Of a stretch of 6,247 nucleotides of DNA, positions 1 through 5,913 are shown one piece after another. Both the position numbers and the translations under genes were made by a program. The notes under the pieces were generated by a model. The model was not told the DNA's origin and did no database searches. It worked only from the letters and a program-made list of their open reading frames with translations. Each line of letters starts with the position of its first letter. Within the stretch, counting starts at the first letter, position 1. Origin of the DNA: Lachnoclostridium sp. UBA7482 (GTDB lineage: Bacteria > Bacillota > Clostridia > Lachnospirales > Lachnospiraceae); NCBI GenBank assembly GCA_002479645.1, contig DLOO01000083.1:15433-21679 (forward strand). The letters run 5' to 3'.

Positions 1-89
1 ATCGCTGCCGCAAATGCGCCGGTTGCCACATTTGCCATACCGCCCTGGATAATCGGATACTCAATTCCCAAAAGTTCGTTCAGTTTCAT
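1..89 (-). CDS. fabK: FabK-type enoyl-ACP reductase II, N-terminal fragment (runs off left edge)
   Basis: Only the first 29 codons are present, starting at ATG 89-87. The reading MKLNELLGIEYPIIQGGMA followed by an NVATGAFAAA stretch matches the N terminus of FabK-like FMN-dependent enoyl-ACP reductases of the 2-nitropropane dioxygenase fold. In these, the YPIIQGGMA segment forms the first beta strand and part of the flavin site. FabK reduces trans-2-enoyl-ACP in the last step of each elongation cycle and replaces FabI in many Firmicutes. A TGGAGG ribosome site lies at 95-100. The gene begins 29 bases after the fabH stop codon, so it belongs to the same operon. A related nitronate monooxygenase cannot be excluded from 29 residues, but the position after fabH strongly favours FabK. 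Confidence 0.88.
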   Translation of the reverse strand, partial: MKLNELLGIEYPIIQGGMANVATGAFAAA

Positions 90-118
90 ATTAACCTCCA
101 TAATCGAAGCCTGCGCTT

Positions 119-1069
119 CTAAACCGTTACTAAAATGCTGCCCCACGTAAGACCTGCGCCGAAGCCGACGCAGATGATTTTGTCTCCCGACTTCAGAAGC
201 CCCCTCTGATTCATCTCATCCAGCGCAATCGGAATGCTTGCCGCCGAGGTATTTCCATACGATTCAATGTTCATGAAAAATTTTTCTTCATTCCCCGGAT
301 ACTTCCGTTTCACATGGTCAATAATTCTCTTATTTGCCTGATGGCAGACAACATGGTCAATCTCGCCCACCGTCATCCCGGCGTCCGCAAGAAGGGCATC
401 CAAAGCGCTGCCGATCACTCTCGTCGCAAATTTGAACACCTCGGGACCATTCATCTGCATATATCCTCCGGATTTGCACACCAACGCCCCGTCGTTACCG
501 TTCACCCGGTGATTTGCATAGTATTCCGCCTCATTTTCCCCTGCCAGTGTCAGCAATGCCGCACCTGCGCCGTCTCCAAACAAAATGCACGTCGAACGGT
601 CGGTATAATCCACGATTTTTGACAAATGCTCGCTGCCGATCAGCAGGACGTATCTCATCCCCACACTTTTCAGAAACGCATGCGCCATCTGCATCCCGAA
701 GATAAATCCACAGCAGGCTGCCGTAATGTCATAGGCCAGCATGTTCTCCGGCAGTCCGAGCTCCTTCTGTACCATACACGCCGCGGACGGAAACAGCTGT
801 TCCCCGGAGGATGTCGCAACGAACAGCGCGCCGATTTGTTCCTCTGTAAACGCCGGATTTTTCTCCTTTGCAGCCGCAAGTACCTTCGCCGCTGCTTCCA
901 CCGAAAGAGTAATCTGATTTTCTCCCTCGCAGATTCTCCGCTCGCGGATTCCGGTTCGGGTTATAATCCATTCATTGTCAGTTTCAACCATCTTTTCGAG
1001 GTCTTCATTTGTCAGACGCCGCTTCGGAAGTGCACTTGCGGTTGCCACAATTTTAAGCCCGTTATTCAT
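119..1069 (-). CDS. fabH: 3-oxoacyl-ACP synthase III (KAS III, FabH)
   Basis: This 316-residue protein has the usual FabH length. It condenses acetyl-CoA or another short acyl-CoA with malonyl-ACP to start fatty acid synthesis in the cytosol. The thiolase-fold catalytic triad is visible: Cys119 in DITAACCGF (the first of two adjacent cysteines aligns with the catalytic one of AACxGF), His243 in CHQAN, and Asn273 in YGNTSAAS. The C-terminal glycine loop GFGAGLTWG is at 302-310, and the N-terminal WIITRTGIRER motif, typical of FabH, is at 34-44. The ATG at 1069-1067 overlaps the end of accA by 8 bases. It has an AGGAAGG ribosome site at 1077-1083 with 7-base spacing, inside the accA coding sequence, so translation of the two genes is probably coupled. 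All key residues are intact. The second cysteine next to the active site is unusual compared with the common AACAGF. Confidence 0.97.
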   Translation of the reverse strand: MNNGLKIVATASALPKRRLTNEDLEKMVETDNEWIITRTGIRERRICEGENQITLSVEAAAKVLAAAKEKNPAFTEEQIGALFVATSSGEQLFPSAACMVQKELGLPENMLAYDITAACCGFIFGMQMAHAFLKSVGMRYVLLIGSEHLSKIVDYTDRSTCILFGDGAGAALLTLAGENEAEYYANHRVNGNDGALVCKSGGYMQMNGPEVFKFATRVIGSALDALLADAGMTVGEIDHVVCHQANKRIIDHVKRKYPGNEEKFFMNIESYGNTSAASIPIALDEMNQRGLLKSGDKIICVGFGAGLTWGSILVTV

Positions 1070-1856
1070 GTTTCAGCCTTCCTATCTTTCTAAACTTCTT
1101 ATACCGGCGGCTCACCAGATTCGCCCCATCCAATTTGCGCAGCTCCCGCAGATTCTTCTCAACTGCATCTCCAATCCGCTCATACATCCGCTCATCCTCC
1201 GGAATAATTTCATCAATGATTCCGAACCGATACAAATCCTGCGCCGTTATTTTCATCAGTTCACTTGCCTCTGCCGCCCTTGTACCGTCCTTCCAGAGAA
1301 TCGATGCAAAGCCTTCGGGAGACAGAATCGAGTAAACCGCATTTTCCAACATCCAGACACGGTCGGCAACCGCCAGTGCAAGCGCTCCCCCGCTGCTGCC
1401 TTCACCGGTTACAATCGCGATAACCGGCGTCCTCAGTTCGCTCATGGCCGCCAGGTTCTCGGCAATTGCTGCCGACTGCCCGTGATTTTCCGCATCCACG
1501 CCCGGATAAGCTCCCGGCGTATCAATAATCGTAATGACCGGACGCTTGAATTTCTCCGCCTGCTTCATCAGGCGAAGAGCCTTACGATACCCCTCCGGGG
1601 AAGCCATTCCGAAATTCACCCGTATATTTTCTTCCGTCGTTTTGCCCTTCCGGTGACCGATTACCGTTACCGGCATCCCACGAAATTCCGCAATCCCGCC
1701 AAGGATACTTCCATCCTCACGATACAAGCGGTCGCCTTTCAGTTCTATAAAATTCTCAAACAAATGCTCTATATAATCGATAATGGACGGCCGTGCCTTA
1801 TCTCTGGCCTTTTTCACCCTGTCGTAGGCCGTGATTGCCGTTTCCTCCGTTGACAT
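1062..1856 (-). CDS. accA: Acetyl-CoA carboxylase carboxyltransferase subunit alpha
   Basis: This is a 264-residue carboxyltransferase alpha subunit. With AccD it moves the carboxyl group from carboxybiotin on AccB to acetyl-CoA, giving malonyl-CoA. Family motifs are clear: GDRLYRED at 41-48, ILGGIA at 51-56, IDTPGAYPGVDAE at 111-123, the oxyanion-type glycine stretch GEGSSGGALALAVADR at 151-166, and SPEGFASILWKDG at 179-191. It is the short form known from streptococci and clostridia and lacks the N-terminal extension of about 60 residues seen in E. coli AccA. I chose ATG 1856-1854 because an AAAGGA ribosome site lies 7 bases upstream (1864-1869). The frame can be extended to a TTG at 1898, adding 14 residues unlike the family, with a poorly placed ribosome site. 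The gap from accD is 102 bases, the longest in the operon. The 3' end overlaps fabH. Confidence 0.96.
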   Translation of the reverse strand: MSTEETAITAYDRVKKARDKARPSIIDYIEHLFENFIELKGDRLYREDGSILGGIAEFRGMPVTVIGHRKGKTTEENIRVNFGMASPEGYRKALRLMKQAEKFKRPVITIIDTPGAYPGVDAENHGQSAAIAENLAAMSELRTPVIAIVTGEGSSGGALALAVADRVWMLENAVYSILSPEGFASILWKDGTRAAEASELMKITAQDLYRFGIIDEIIPEDERMYERIGDAVEKNLRELRKLDGANLVSRRYKKFRKIGRLKHE

Positions 1857-1863
1857 CCTTCTG

Positions 1864-1869
1864 TCCTTT
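1864..1869 (-). promoter_or_regulatory. Ribosome binding site that sets the accA start
   Basis: AAAGGA on the minus strand lies 7 bases before ATG 1856-1854. It supports the 264-residue AccA over a TTG start at 1898. The site lies between a CTGTC and a GACAG segment that could pair weakly across it. Confidence 0.7.
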
Positions 1870-1958
1870 CCAGCTGACAGACAATTTCGGTCTCTCAACT
1901 TCCATTACTCCCTACCTTCCCCGGCTTTATATCCGGTTACCGTGCTTCCTGATTGATT

Positions 1959-2819
1959 TCACTCCGTTCTGCCGCCCGGACTGTGAAGCCGCAGGATGGT
2001 TTCAAGAAACGTCCTCAGTTCGCGTCTCTTCACAATACAATCAATCATTCCGTTTTCCATCTGCGATTCCGCACTCTGAAAACCATCGGGAAGTTTCTGC
2101 CCAATGGTCTGCCCGATAACTCTCGGTCCCGCAAAGCCAATCAGCGCTCCCGGCTCGGCCAGAATGATATCCCCAAGGAATGCAAAGCTTGCACTGACAC
2201 CGCCGGTCGTCGGATTGCAAAGCACCGAAATGTACAGCCCTCCGGCATTTTTCAACCGTTCGATTGCCGCCGAAGTCTTTGCCATCTGCATCAATGAAAA
2301 AATCCCTTCCTGCATTCTTGCTCCGCCGCTGACACAAAAAATAATCAGCGGTAAGGATTTCTTCTGCGCATATTCCGCAATCGCCGTAATCTGCTCCCCG
2401 ACTACGGTACCCATACTGCCCATCATAAAGCGTGCGTCCATTACGCCGACAGCTGTCTTGTATCCGCCGATCTTCAACACACCGGTCATCACGGCATCCT
2501 CCTGCCGCGTTTTCTCCCGAAGCTGCTCCAGTTTTTCCTGATACCCCGGAAATGCCAGCGGGTCCGTCGTTGCCATCTGCGCATTCAGAATCTGAAAACT
2601 CTGTTCGTCCGCAATCAGTCGAATCCGTTCCCTCGGGGTCATTGCAAAATAATGACCGCAATCCGGACAAATACGCATTTTCTCCTTCAGCAACTGTGAA
2701 GAAAATCTCCTTTTGCAGCCGGGACACTCGATTTCCTTTCCCGAGAGTCCGTTTCTGCGCGTATCCTGCAGCTTATTCAAACTCTTCTTTTTTTTGTATA
2801 AAATCTCAAGAATATCCAT
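1959..2819 (-). CDS. accD: Acetyl-CoA carboxylase carboxyltransferase subunit beta
   Basis: This 286-residue protein is the zinc-ribbon beta subunit of the carboxyltransferase. The four zinc ligands are Cys32, Cys35, Cys51 and Cys54 (CPGC and CPDC), as expected for AccD. The crotonase-fold body shows VMDARFMMGSMG at 126-137, SGGARMQEG at 164-172, PTTGGVSASFAFLGD at 203-217 and GFAGPRVIGQTIG at 228-240, which bind acetyl-CoA and carboxybiotin at the interface with AccA. ATG 2819-2817 is preferred: an AGAGGA ribosome site sits 5 bases upstream at 2825-2830, and MDILEIL is a typical start. An in-frame TTG at 2843 would add 8 residues and has no good ribosome site. The start overlaps the end of accC by 14 bases, suggesting coupled translation. 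Codons 9-12 are four lysines containing a run of eight A residues. Confidence 0.97.
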   Translation of the reverse strand: MDILEILYKKKKSLNKLQDTRRNGLSGKEIECPGCKRRFSSQLLKEKMRICPDCGHYFAMTPRERIRLIADEQSFQILNAQMATTDPLAFPGYQEKLEQLREKTRQEDAVMTGVLKIGGYKTAVGVMDARFMMGSMGTVVGEQITAIAEYAQKKSLPLIIFCVSGGARMQEGIFSLMQMAKTSAAIERLKNAGGLYISVLCNPTTGGVSASFAFLGDIILAEPGALIGFAGPRVIGQTIGQKLPDGFQSAESQMENGMIDCIVKRRELRTFLETILRLHSPGGRTE

Positions 2820-4161
2820 TGCTATCCTCTGCCTGCCGCACAATCTTCTCCCCGTAGCGTCCCCAGAAGGACGTATCGTAGCTTCCTAACACAAACTCCT
2901 CCTGATAGGTGAGCATATACATTTCCTTCGCGTTTGTTTCTACACCCTCAAGCACCAGCTCCTCCAAAGCTCTTCGCATGCGCCGAATTGCCTCAAGGCG
3001 CGTCCTGCCGCTCGTAATTATCTTCGCAAGCATAGAATCATAAAACGGAGACACCTCATATCCGGTGTACAAACTGCTTTCTACACGTACCCCGAGTCCC
3101 GCCGGAAAATGCAGCAATTCCACCTTACCAACCGAGCGTGCGTTGATTCGACACTCCACGGCATATCCTCGCACTGAAATATCGTCCTGCACCATCCCAA
3201 GTTTTTTTCCTGCTGCCACATAAATCTGCTGTTTAACCAAATCAACATCCGTACAAACCTCCGTAACCGGATGCTCCACCTGGATTCGGGTATTCATCTC
3301 GATAAAGTAAAAATGTTCCTCCGCATCCACAACAAACTCAATCGTTCCGACGCTGTCATAGCCGGAGATTACCGCTGCCCTTACCGCAGTCTCTCCCATC
3401 GCCTTACGACTCTGCGCACTCAATCCCCATGCCGGCGCTTCTTCAAGAAGCTTCTGATGCTTCCTCTGAATCGAACAGTTCCGTTCCCCCAGATGAACAA
3501 CATTTCCATGCTTGTCGGCAAGAATCTGCAATTCGATATGGCGGGGATTCACAATCAGTTTTTCAATATATACGGCATCATTTCCAAACGCATTCCGTGC
3601 TTCCGTTCTTGCCGTCTCATAAGCAGCCGTCAGCTCTTCTTCGTTAAATGCCTGGCGCATGCCTTTTCCGCCGCCGCCCGCAGTAGCCTTTATGAGCACC
3701 GGATAACCGATTTTTGCAGCCTCCTCCTTTGCCTTGTCCACACTGTCAATCAGACCATCTGAACCGGGAACGATCGGGATGCCATGCCGCTTCATCAGTT
3801 CCCGCGCGGTCTGCTTGTCCCCCATCTTCTCAACGAGCTGCCAGGACGGCCCGATAAAAACGATTCCTCGCTCCTCACACTTGCGTGCAAATTCCGCATT
3901 TTCCGAAAGGAACCCATATCCCGGATGAATGGCGTCACAACCGGTTTTAACCGCAACGTCCAGAATCTTGTCCCCGTCAAGGTAGCTCTCCGATGCTTTT
4001 GCCGGGCCGATACAAATACTTTGCGTGGCTGTCATTACCGGAATGGACTTGCGGTCGGCGGTCGAATATACCAGGACGGACTCAATATTCATATCCCTCA
4101 GACAACGGATGATGCGCAGAGCAATTTCACCACGATTGGCAATCAGAACACGCTTAAACAT
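2806..4161 (-). CDS. accC: Acetyl-CoA carboxylase, biotin carboxylase subunit
   Basis: This 451-residue ATP-grasp enzyme carboxylates the biotin on AccB using ATP and bicarbonate. It opens with FKRVLIANRGEIALRI, the biotin carboxylase signature. Other family features are KMGDK at 112-116, Lys158 in LIKAT, the glycine-rich ATP loop AGGGGKGM at 161-168, the ERNCSIQRKHQKLLEE region at 226-241 (Lys237 aligns with Lys238 of E. coli), Glu275, and the catalytic stretch FIEMNTRIQVEHPVTE at 286-301 with Glu288, Asn290, Arg292, Val295 and Glu296. Arg338 in VECRINA is kept. ATG 4161-4159 has an AAAGGAG site at 4167-4173 with 5-base spacing. A GTG at 4167 overlaps that site and is rejected. One oddity: after RINA (residue 341) the usual E-D/N-P...F-x-PSPG segment is shortened to RSVGK, about 7 residues less than I recall for E. 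coli, in frame. The rest of the protein and its C terminus look normal. Confidence 0.97.
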   Translation of the reverse strand: MFKRVLIANRGEIALRIIRCLRDMNIESVLVYSTADRKSIPVMTATQSICIGPAKASESYLDGDKILDVAVKTGCDAIHPGYGFLSENAEFARKCEERGIVFIGPSWQLVEKMGDKQTARELMKRHGIPIVPGSDGLIDSVDKAKEEAAKIGYPVLIKATAGGGGKGMRQAFNEEELTAAYETARTEARNAFGNDAVYIEKLIVNPRHIELQILADKHGNVVHLGERNCSIQRKHQKLLEEAPAWGLSAQSRKAMGETAVRAAVISGYDSVGTIEFVVDAEEHFYFIEMNTRIQVEHPVTEVCTDVDLVKQQIYVAAGKKLGMVQDDISVRGYAVECRINARSVGKVELLHFPAGLGVRVESSLYTGYEVSPFYDSMLAKIITSGRTRLEAIRRMRRALEELVLEGVETNAKEMYMLTYQEEFVLGSYDTSFWGRYGEKIVRQAEDSNGYS

Positions 4162-4166
4162 AAACA

Positions 4167-4173
4167 CTCCTTT
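4167..4173 (-). promoter_or_regulatory. Ribosome binding site that sets the accC start
   Basis: AAAGGAG on the minus strand lies 5 bases before ATG 4161-4159, in the 12-base gap after the accB stop codon. It rules out the in-frame GTG at 4167-4165, which is partly inside the site. Confidence 0.8.
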
Positions 4174-4641
4174 TTAGTTCTCCGAAATTTCCACAAGAAC
4201 CTGTCCATACTCAACCATCGCACTGTCCTCGGCGCGAATAGCCGTTACCGTTCCGTTAACCGGTGCAACAATTTCATTCATCATCTTCATGGCTTCCACA
4301 ATGCCAACCACATCGCCGCTGCGAACCTGCTGTCCGAGTTTAACAAACGGCTCGGCGTCCGGCGCCGATGCACGATAAAAAATCCCGGCAAGCGGTGATT
4401 CTACTCTTGTAGCATTCGTTGCCGTATGGATTGCGTCACTATCCTTGCTTTGCGTCACAGTTTTTTCCGGGGAAGCCTTTCCCAGTTCTTTTCCTGCTCT
4501 CGGAGCGGTCTGCTCACCCGGAGCCGCTGCATTTCTTCTCAAATGCAGCGTCATTCCTTCCGCCTCTACAAGGAGCTCGTCCGCATCCGATGCGTCAAAC
4601 CGGTCCCAAAGCTTGTAAATGTCATTGATATTCATAGCCAT
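4174..4641 (-). CDS. accB: Biotin carboxyl carrier protein of acetyl-CoA carboxylase
   Basis: This 155-residue protein carries the biotin that shuttles carboxyl groups between AccC and the AccA-AccD carboxyltransferase. The order is typical. A short N-terminal region (1-37, NINDIYKLWDRF and LLVEAEGMTLHLRR) is followed by a flexible linker rich in Ala, Pro, Lys and Thr (38-78). The biotinyl domain (79-155) begins VESPLAGIFYR and carries the biotin site EAMKMMNEI, with Lys119 as the biotinylated residue. Length and lysine position agree with AccB proteins (E. coli 156 residues). The start is less certain: ATG 4641 lies 2 bases after the acpP stop, and ATG 4635 is also in frame. Neither has a well-spaced ribosome site, because the nearest AGGA is 15 bases before 4641. 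Ribosomes ending acpP probably restart here. No biotin ligase gene is in the window. Confidence 0.95.
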   Translation of the reverse strand: MAMNINDIYKLWDRFDASDADELLVEAEGMTLHLRRNAAAPGEQTAPRAGKELGKASPEKTVTQSKDSDAIHTATNATRVESPLAGIFYRASAPDAEPFVKLGQQVRSGDVVGIVEAMKMMNEIVAPVNGTVTAIRAEDSAMVEYGQVLVEISEN

Positions 4642-4643
4642 AA

Positions 4644-4874
4644 TTAGTTTGCATTTTCCTCAAGATACTTCACAATGTCGCCGATGGTAACAAAATCAGT
4701 AAGCTTCTCCGGTGCAATGCTGATACCGTACTCTTCCTCGATTGCAAGGATTACCTCCATTGCATCCAGGGAGTCTATCTGAAGGTCGGACTTCAGAGCG
4801 GCGCTCTCGGTAACGCTTGCCTCATCAAGATTCAAAGTGTCTACGATAATTTCCTTAACTTTTTCAAAATACAT
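4644..4874 (-). CDS. acpP: Acyl carrier protein
   Basis: This 76-residue acidic protein carries growing acyl chains on a phosphopantetheine arm. The attachment serine is Ser35 in QIDSLDAMEV, on the four-helix ACP fold (helix 1 FEKVKEIIVDTL, helix 2 starting at Ser35, ending DIVKYLEE). Length and position fit a primary fatty-acid ACP. The loop before helix 3 reads SIAPEKLTDFVT, in place of the more acidic PDED-type sequence of E. coli. ATG 4874-4872 is chosen because a GAGGGA ribosome site lies 7 bases upstream (4882-4887). Further in-frame starts at 4889 (ATG) and 4895 (TTG) would put residues over that site. It is the first gene of the operon, about 55 bases downstream of the predicted transcription start. 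Confidence 0.95.
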   Translation of the reverse strand: MYFEKVKEIIVDTLNLDEASVTESAALKSDLQIDSLDAMEVILAIEEEYGISIAPEKLTDFVTIGDIVKYLEENAN

Positions 4875-4881
4875 AACGCTT

Positions 4882-4887
4882 TCCCTC
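4882..4887 (-). promoter_or_regulatory. Ribosome binding site that sets the acpP start
   Basis: GAGGGA on the minus strand lies 7 bases before ATG 4874-4872. It lies downstream of the operator-like inverted repeats, so a hairpin in the leader would not cover it directly. Confidence 0.7.
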
Positions 4888-4890
4888 ATT

Positions 4891-4943
4891 CTCAACTTAT
4901 TTAGTTAAATTTATTTTGCTATTTAACTTGAGATATTTTTATC
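4891..4943 (-). promoter_or_regulatory. Operator-like inverted repeats at the fatty acid operon promoter
   Basis: Several nested dyads cover the -10 region and the expected transcript start. AGTTAAAT at 4903-4910 is an exact inverted copy of ATTTAACT at 4921-4928, with a 10-base spacer. CTCAA at 4891-4895 is the inverse of TTGAG at 4928-4932. The left site ATTTA-GT-TAAAT at 4899-4910 is a perfect 12-bp palindrome by itself. GATA-TTTT-TATC at 4932-4943 overlaps the -10 box. Dimeric repressors of fatty acid operons in Firmicutes (FabT of the MarR family, or FapR) act from such positions. The sequence is not a clean match to the consensus sites I know for either, and neither regulator is encoded here. 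Binding is inference. Confidence 0.55.
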
Positions 4944-4964
4944 ACAGGGAGGAGGTTTTGTCAA
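4936..4964 (-). promoter_or_regulatory. Sigma-A type promoter of the acpP-acc-fab operon
   Basis: The -35 box TTGACA (4964-4959) is a perfect match. A 17-base spacer leads to TAAAAA (4941-4936) as the -10 box. The transcript should start near 4929, giving a leader of about 55 bases before acpP. A short imperfect hairpin (ATAGGGAAT / ATTCCTAT, 4964-4985) lies directly upstream of the -35 box. Confidence 0.75.
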
Positions 4965-4990
4965 TAGGGAATTTCACATTCCTATAATGG

Positions 4991-5061
4991 AAAAAGGGTT
5001 CGGCCTTAACGGAAGCATTTGCATACACATCAAAAAAATGCTTCTCCTCAGACCAAACCCT
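4991..5061 (-). terminator. Intrinsic terminator of the HTH-Nudix gene
   Basis: Arms of 26 bases (5036-5061 and 4995-5020) flank a 15-base loop. In the minus-strand RNA 23 of the 26 positions can pair, three of them as G-U, with three central mismatches. The stem ends in CCCT followed by more T residues (4991-4995 read as TTTTT). It begins about 40 bases after the stop codon of the gene at 5101-5772 and ends about 27 bases before the -35 box of the fatty acid operon. It therefore insulates that operon from upstream transcription. Confidence 0.85.
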
Positions 5062-5100
5062 CTTACGGATTCCTTTTTATCGTAACAACAATGCACTCAA

Positions 5101-5772
5101 TTATTTATCCGCATCCGTAACGATATGTATAATTCCATTCCCGGTTACAATTTCCCGCAGCCGCTCCTTCAAAAAGGAGGGCTTGATATTGTACTTTTCA
5201 ATATCATCCATTGCTATCCATTTCATATGTTCCACCGCGCCGACAGAATTGACAGAATTGCTGTGAAGCTCCGTCATGCCGCGGCTTTTCATTACAAAAT
5301 ACAATTCCAGACAGTGGCAATCCAATCCGTCAATATTTCCGCCTTTTCCGGAGAAGAAATTTTCACAGATTACTGCCAAATGATCCACATCGTACTCTAC
5401 TCCGGTTTCCTCCGAAACTTCTCGCTTCACACAGTCTTCTGCCGTTTCTCCGAGATGTACACCGCCGCCGACGGTATAGTAGTAATCAATCGTATCGTCC
5501 GTAGCAAATAATACTTTATCCTCTTCAACAATGATGGCTCCGGCTCGATAACGAAACCAATTCTTATCTCTGGTAAATCCGCAGTCCGTTCCACTTTGAC
5601 TAATCTTATAAGCCAATAATCTTAAGAAATATTCCGGAATACGTTTGTGTCCCAGTTCCCAGTCTGTAATCGTCGGATATGGGATGTCGTACTCTATAGC
5701 AAAATCTTTGCGAGTCATTCCTGTTTTTCCACGCAGTTCAAGCAAATAAGCCTTCTTTTCATCACGTTCCAT
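5101..5772 (-). CDS. XRE-type helix-turn-helix / Nudix hydrolase fusion protein
   Basis: This 223-residue protein has two parts. Residues 9-56 look like a small XRE-type DNA-binding domain (LELRGKTGMTRKDFA, then a recognition-helix-like IPYPTITDWELGHKRIP). Residues 75-210 are a Nudix domain with a complete Nudix box: Gly103, x5, Glu109, x7, then REVSEETGV at 117-125, so the metal-binding glutamates are present. It could hydrolyse a nucleoside diphosphate derivative, use one as a ligand to control DNA binding, or both; the substrate cannot be read from the sequence. ATG 5772-5770 has AGGGG 3 bases upstream and GAGG 11 bases upstream. It has its own promoter and terminator, so it is a single-gene unit next to the fatty acid operon. 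It differs from NrtR regulators, in which the Nudix domain comes first. No signal peptide or membrane segment is seen. Confidence 0.9.
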   Translation of the reverse strand: MERDEKKAYLLELRGKTGMTRKDFAIEYDIPYPTITDWELGHKRIPEYFLRLLAYKISQSGTDCGFTRDKNWFRYRAGAIIVEEDKVLFATDDTIDYYYTVGGGVHLGETAEDCVKREVSEETGVEYDVDHLAVICENFFSGKGGNIDGLDCHCLELYFVMKSRGMTELHSNSVNSVGAVEHMKWIAMDDIEKYNIKPSFLKERLREIVTGNGIIHIVTDADK

Positions 5773-5778
5773 TTTCCC

Positions 5779-5895
5779 CTAAACCTCGTCGTTTTTCACA
5801 TTGAATTTATCAGCCGCTGTTTCGATCCTATCAACAACCGTAGATTTTGTTCCACAGCACGATTGGATGTGATACCGGGTGCCGGCCGCTTCCAA
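5779..5895 (-). other. Possible small leader reading frame before the HTH-Nudix gene
   Basis: A 38-codon frame could start at TTG 5895-5893, just inside the predicted transcript, with AAAGGA 8 bases upstream. It ends at TAG 5781-5779, 6 bases before the Nudix start and in the same frame. The stop codon forms part of the TAGGGG ribosome site, as is common in coupled genes. The peptide (starting EAAGTRYHIQ, ending ADKFNVKNDEV) matches nothing I recognise. The frame is also open far upstream, across the promoter and repeats, so the openness may be chance. Confidence 0.22.
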
Positions 5896-5903
5896 TCCCC
5901 GTG
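5858..5903 (-). promoter_or_regulatory. Leader hairpin at the 5' end of the HTH-Nudix transcript
   Basis: GATTGGA and TCCAATC (plus-strand 5891-5897 and 5861-5867) form a 7-bp stem. CAC/GTG pairs beyond it (5901-5903 with 5858-5860) across a 3-base bulge. The loop contains a GC-rich CCGG-cac-CCGG element. The predicted transcript starts near 5907, so this would be at its very end, where it could protect the RNA or affect early translation. No known riboswitch class was recognised. Confidence 0.4.
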
Positions 5904-5913
5904 TCCTTTGTAT

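Noticed and set aside
1857..1898. N-terminal extension of AccA from a TTG start
   Set aside because: The 14 extra residues do not resemble AccA and the ATG at 1856 has a well-spaced ribosome site.
314..4647. Many plus-strand and alternative-frame open frames opposite acpP to fabH
   Set aside because: They lie antisense to or out of frame with well-recognised genes, and their products have no recognisable domains.
4875..4935. Riboswitch in the acpP leader
   Set aside because: The leader is only about 55 bases, AT-rich, with simple dyads that fit a protein operator better. No known riboswitch core was seen.
5101..5772. NrtR-type NAD regulator
   Set aside because: NrtR has the Nudix domain first and a winged helix at the C terminus. 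The order is reversed here and no NAD genes are nearby.
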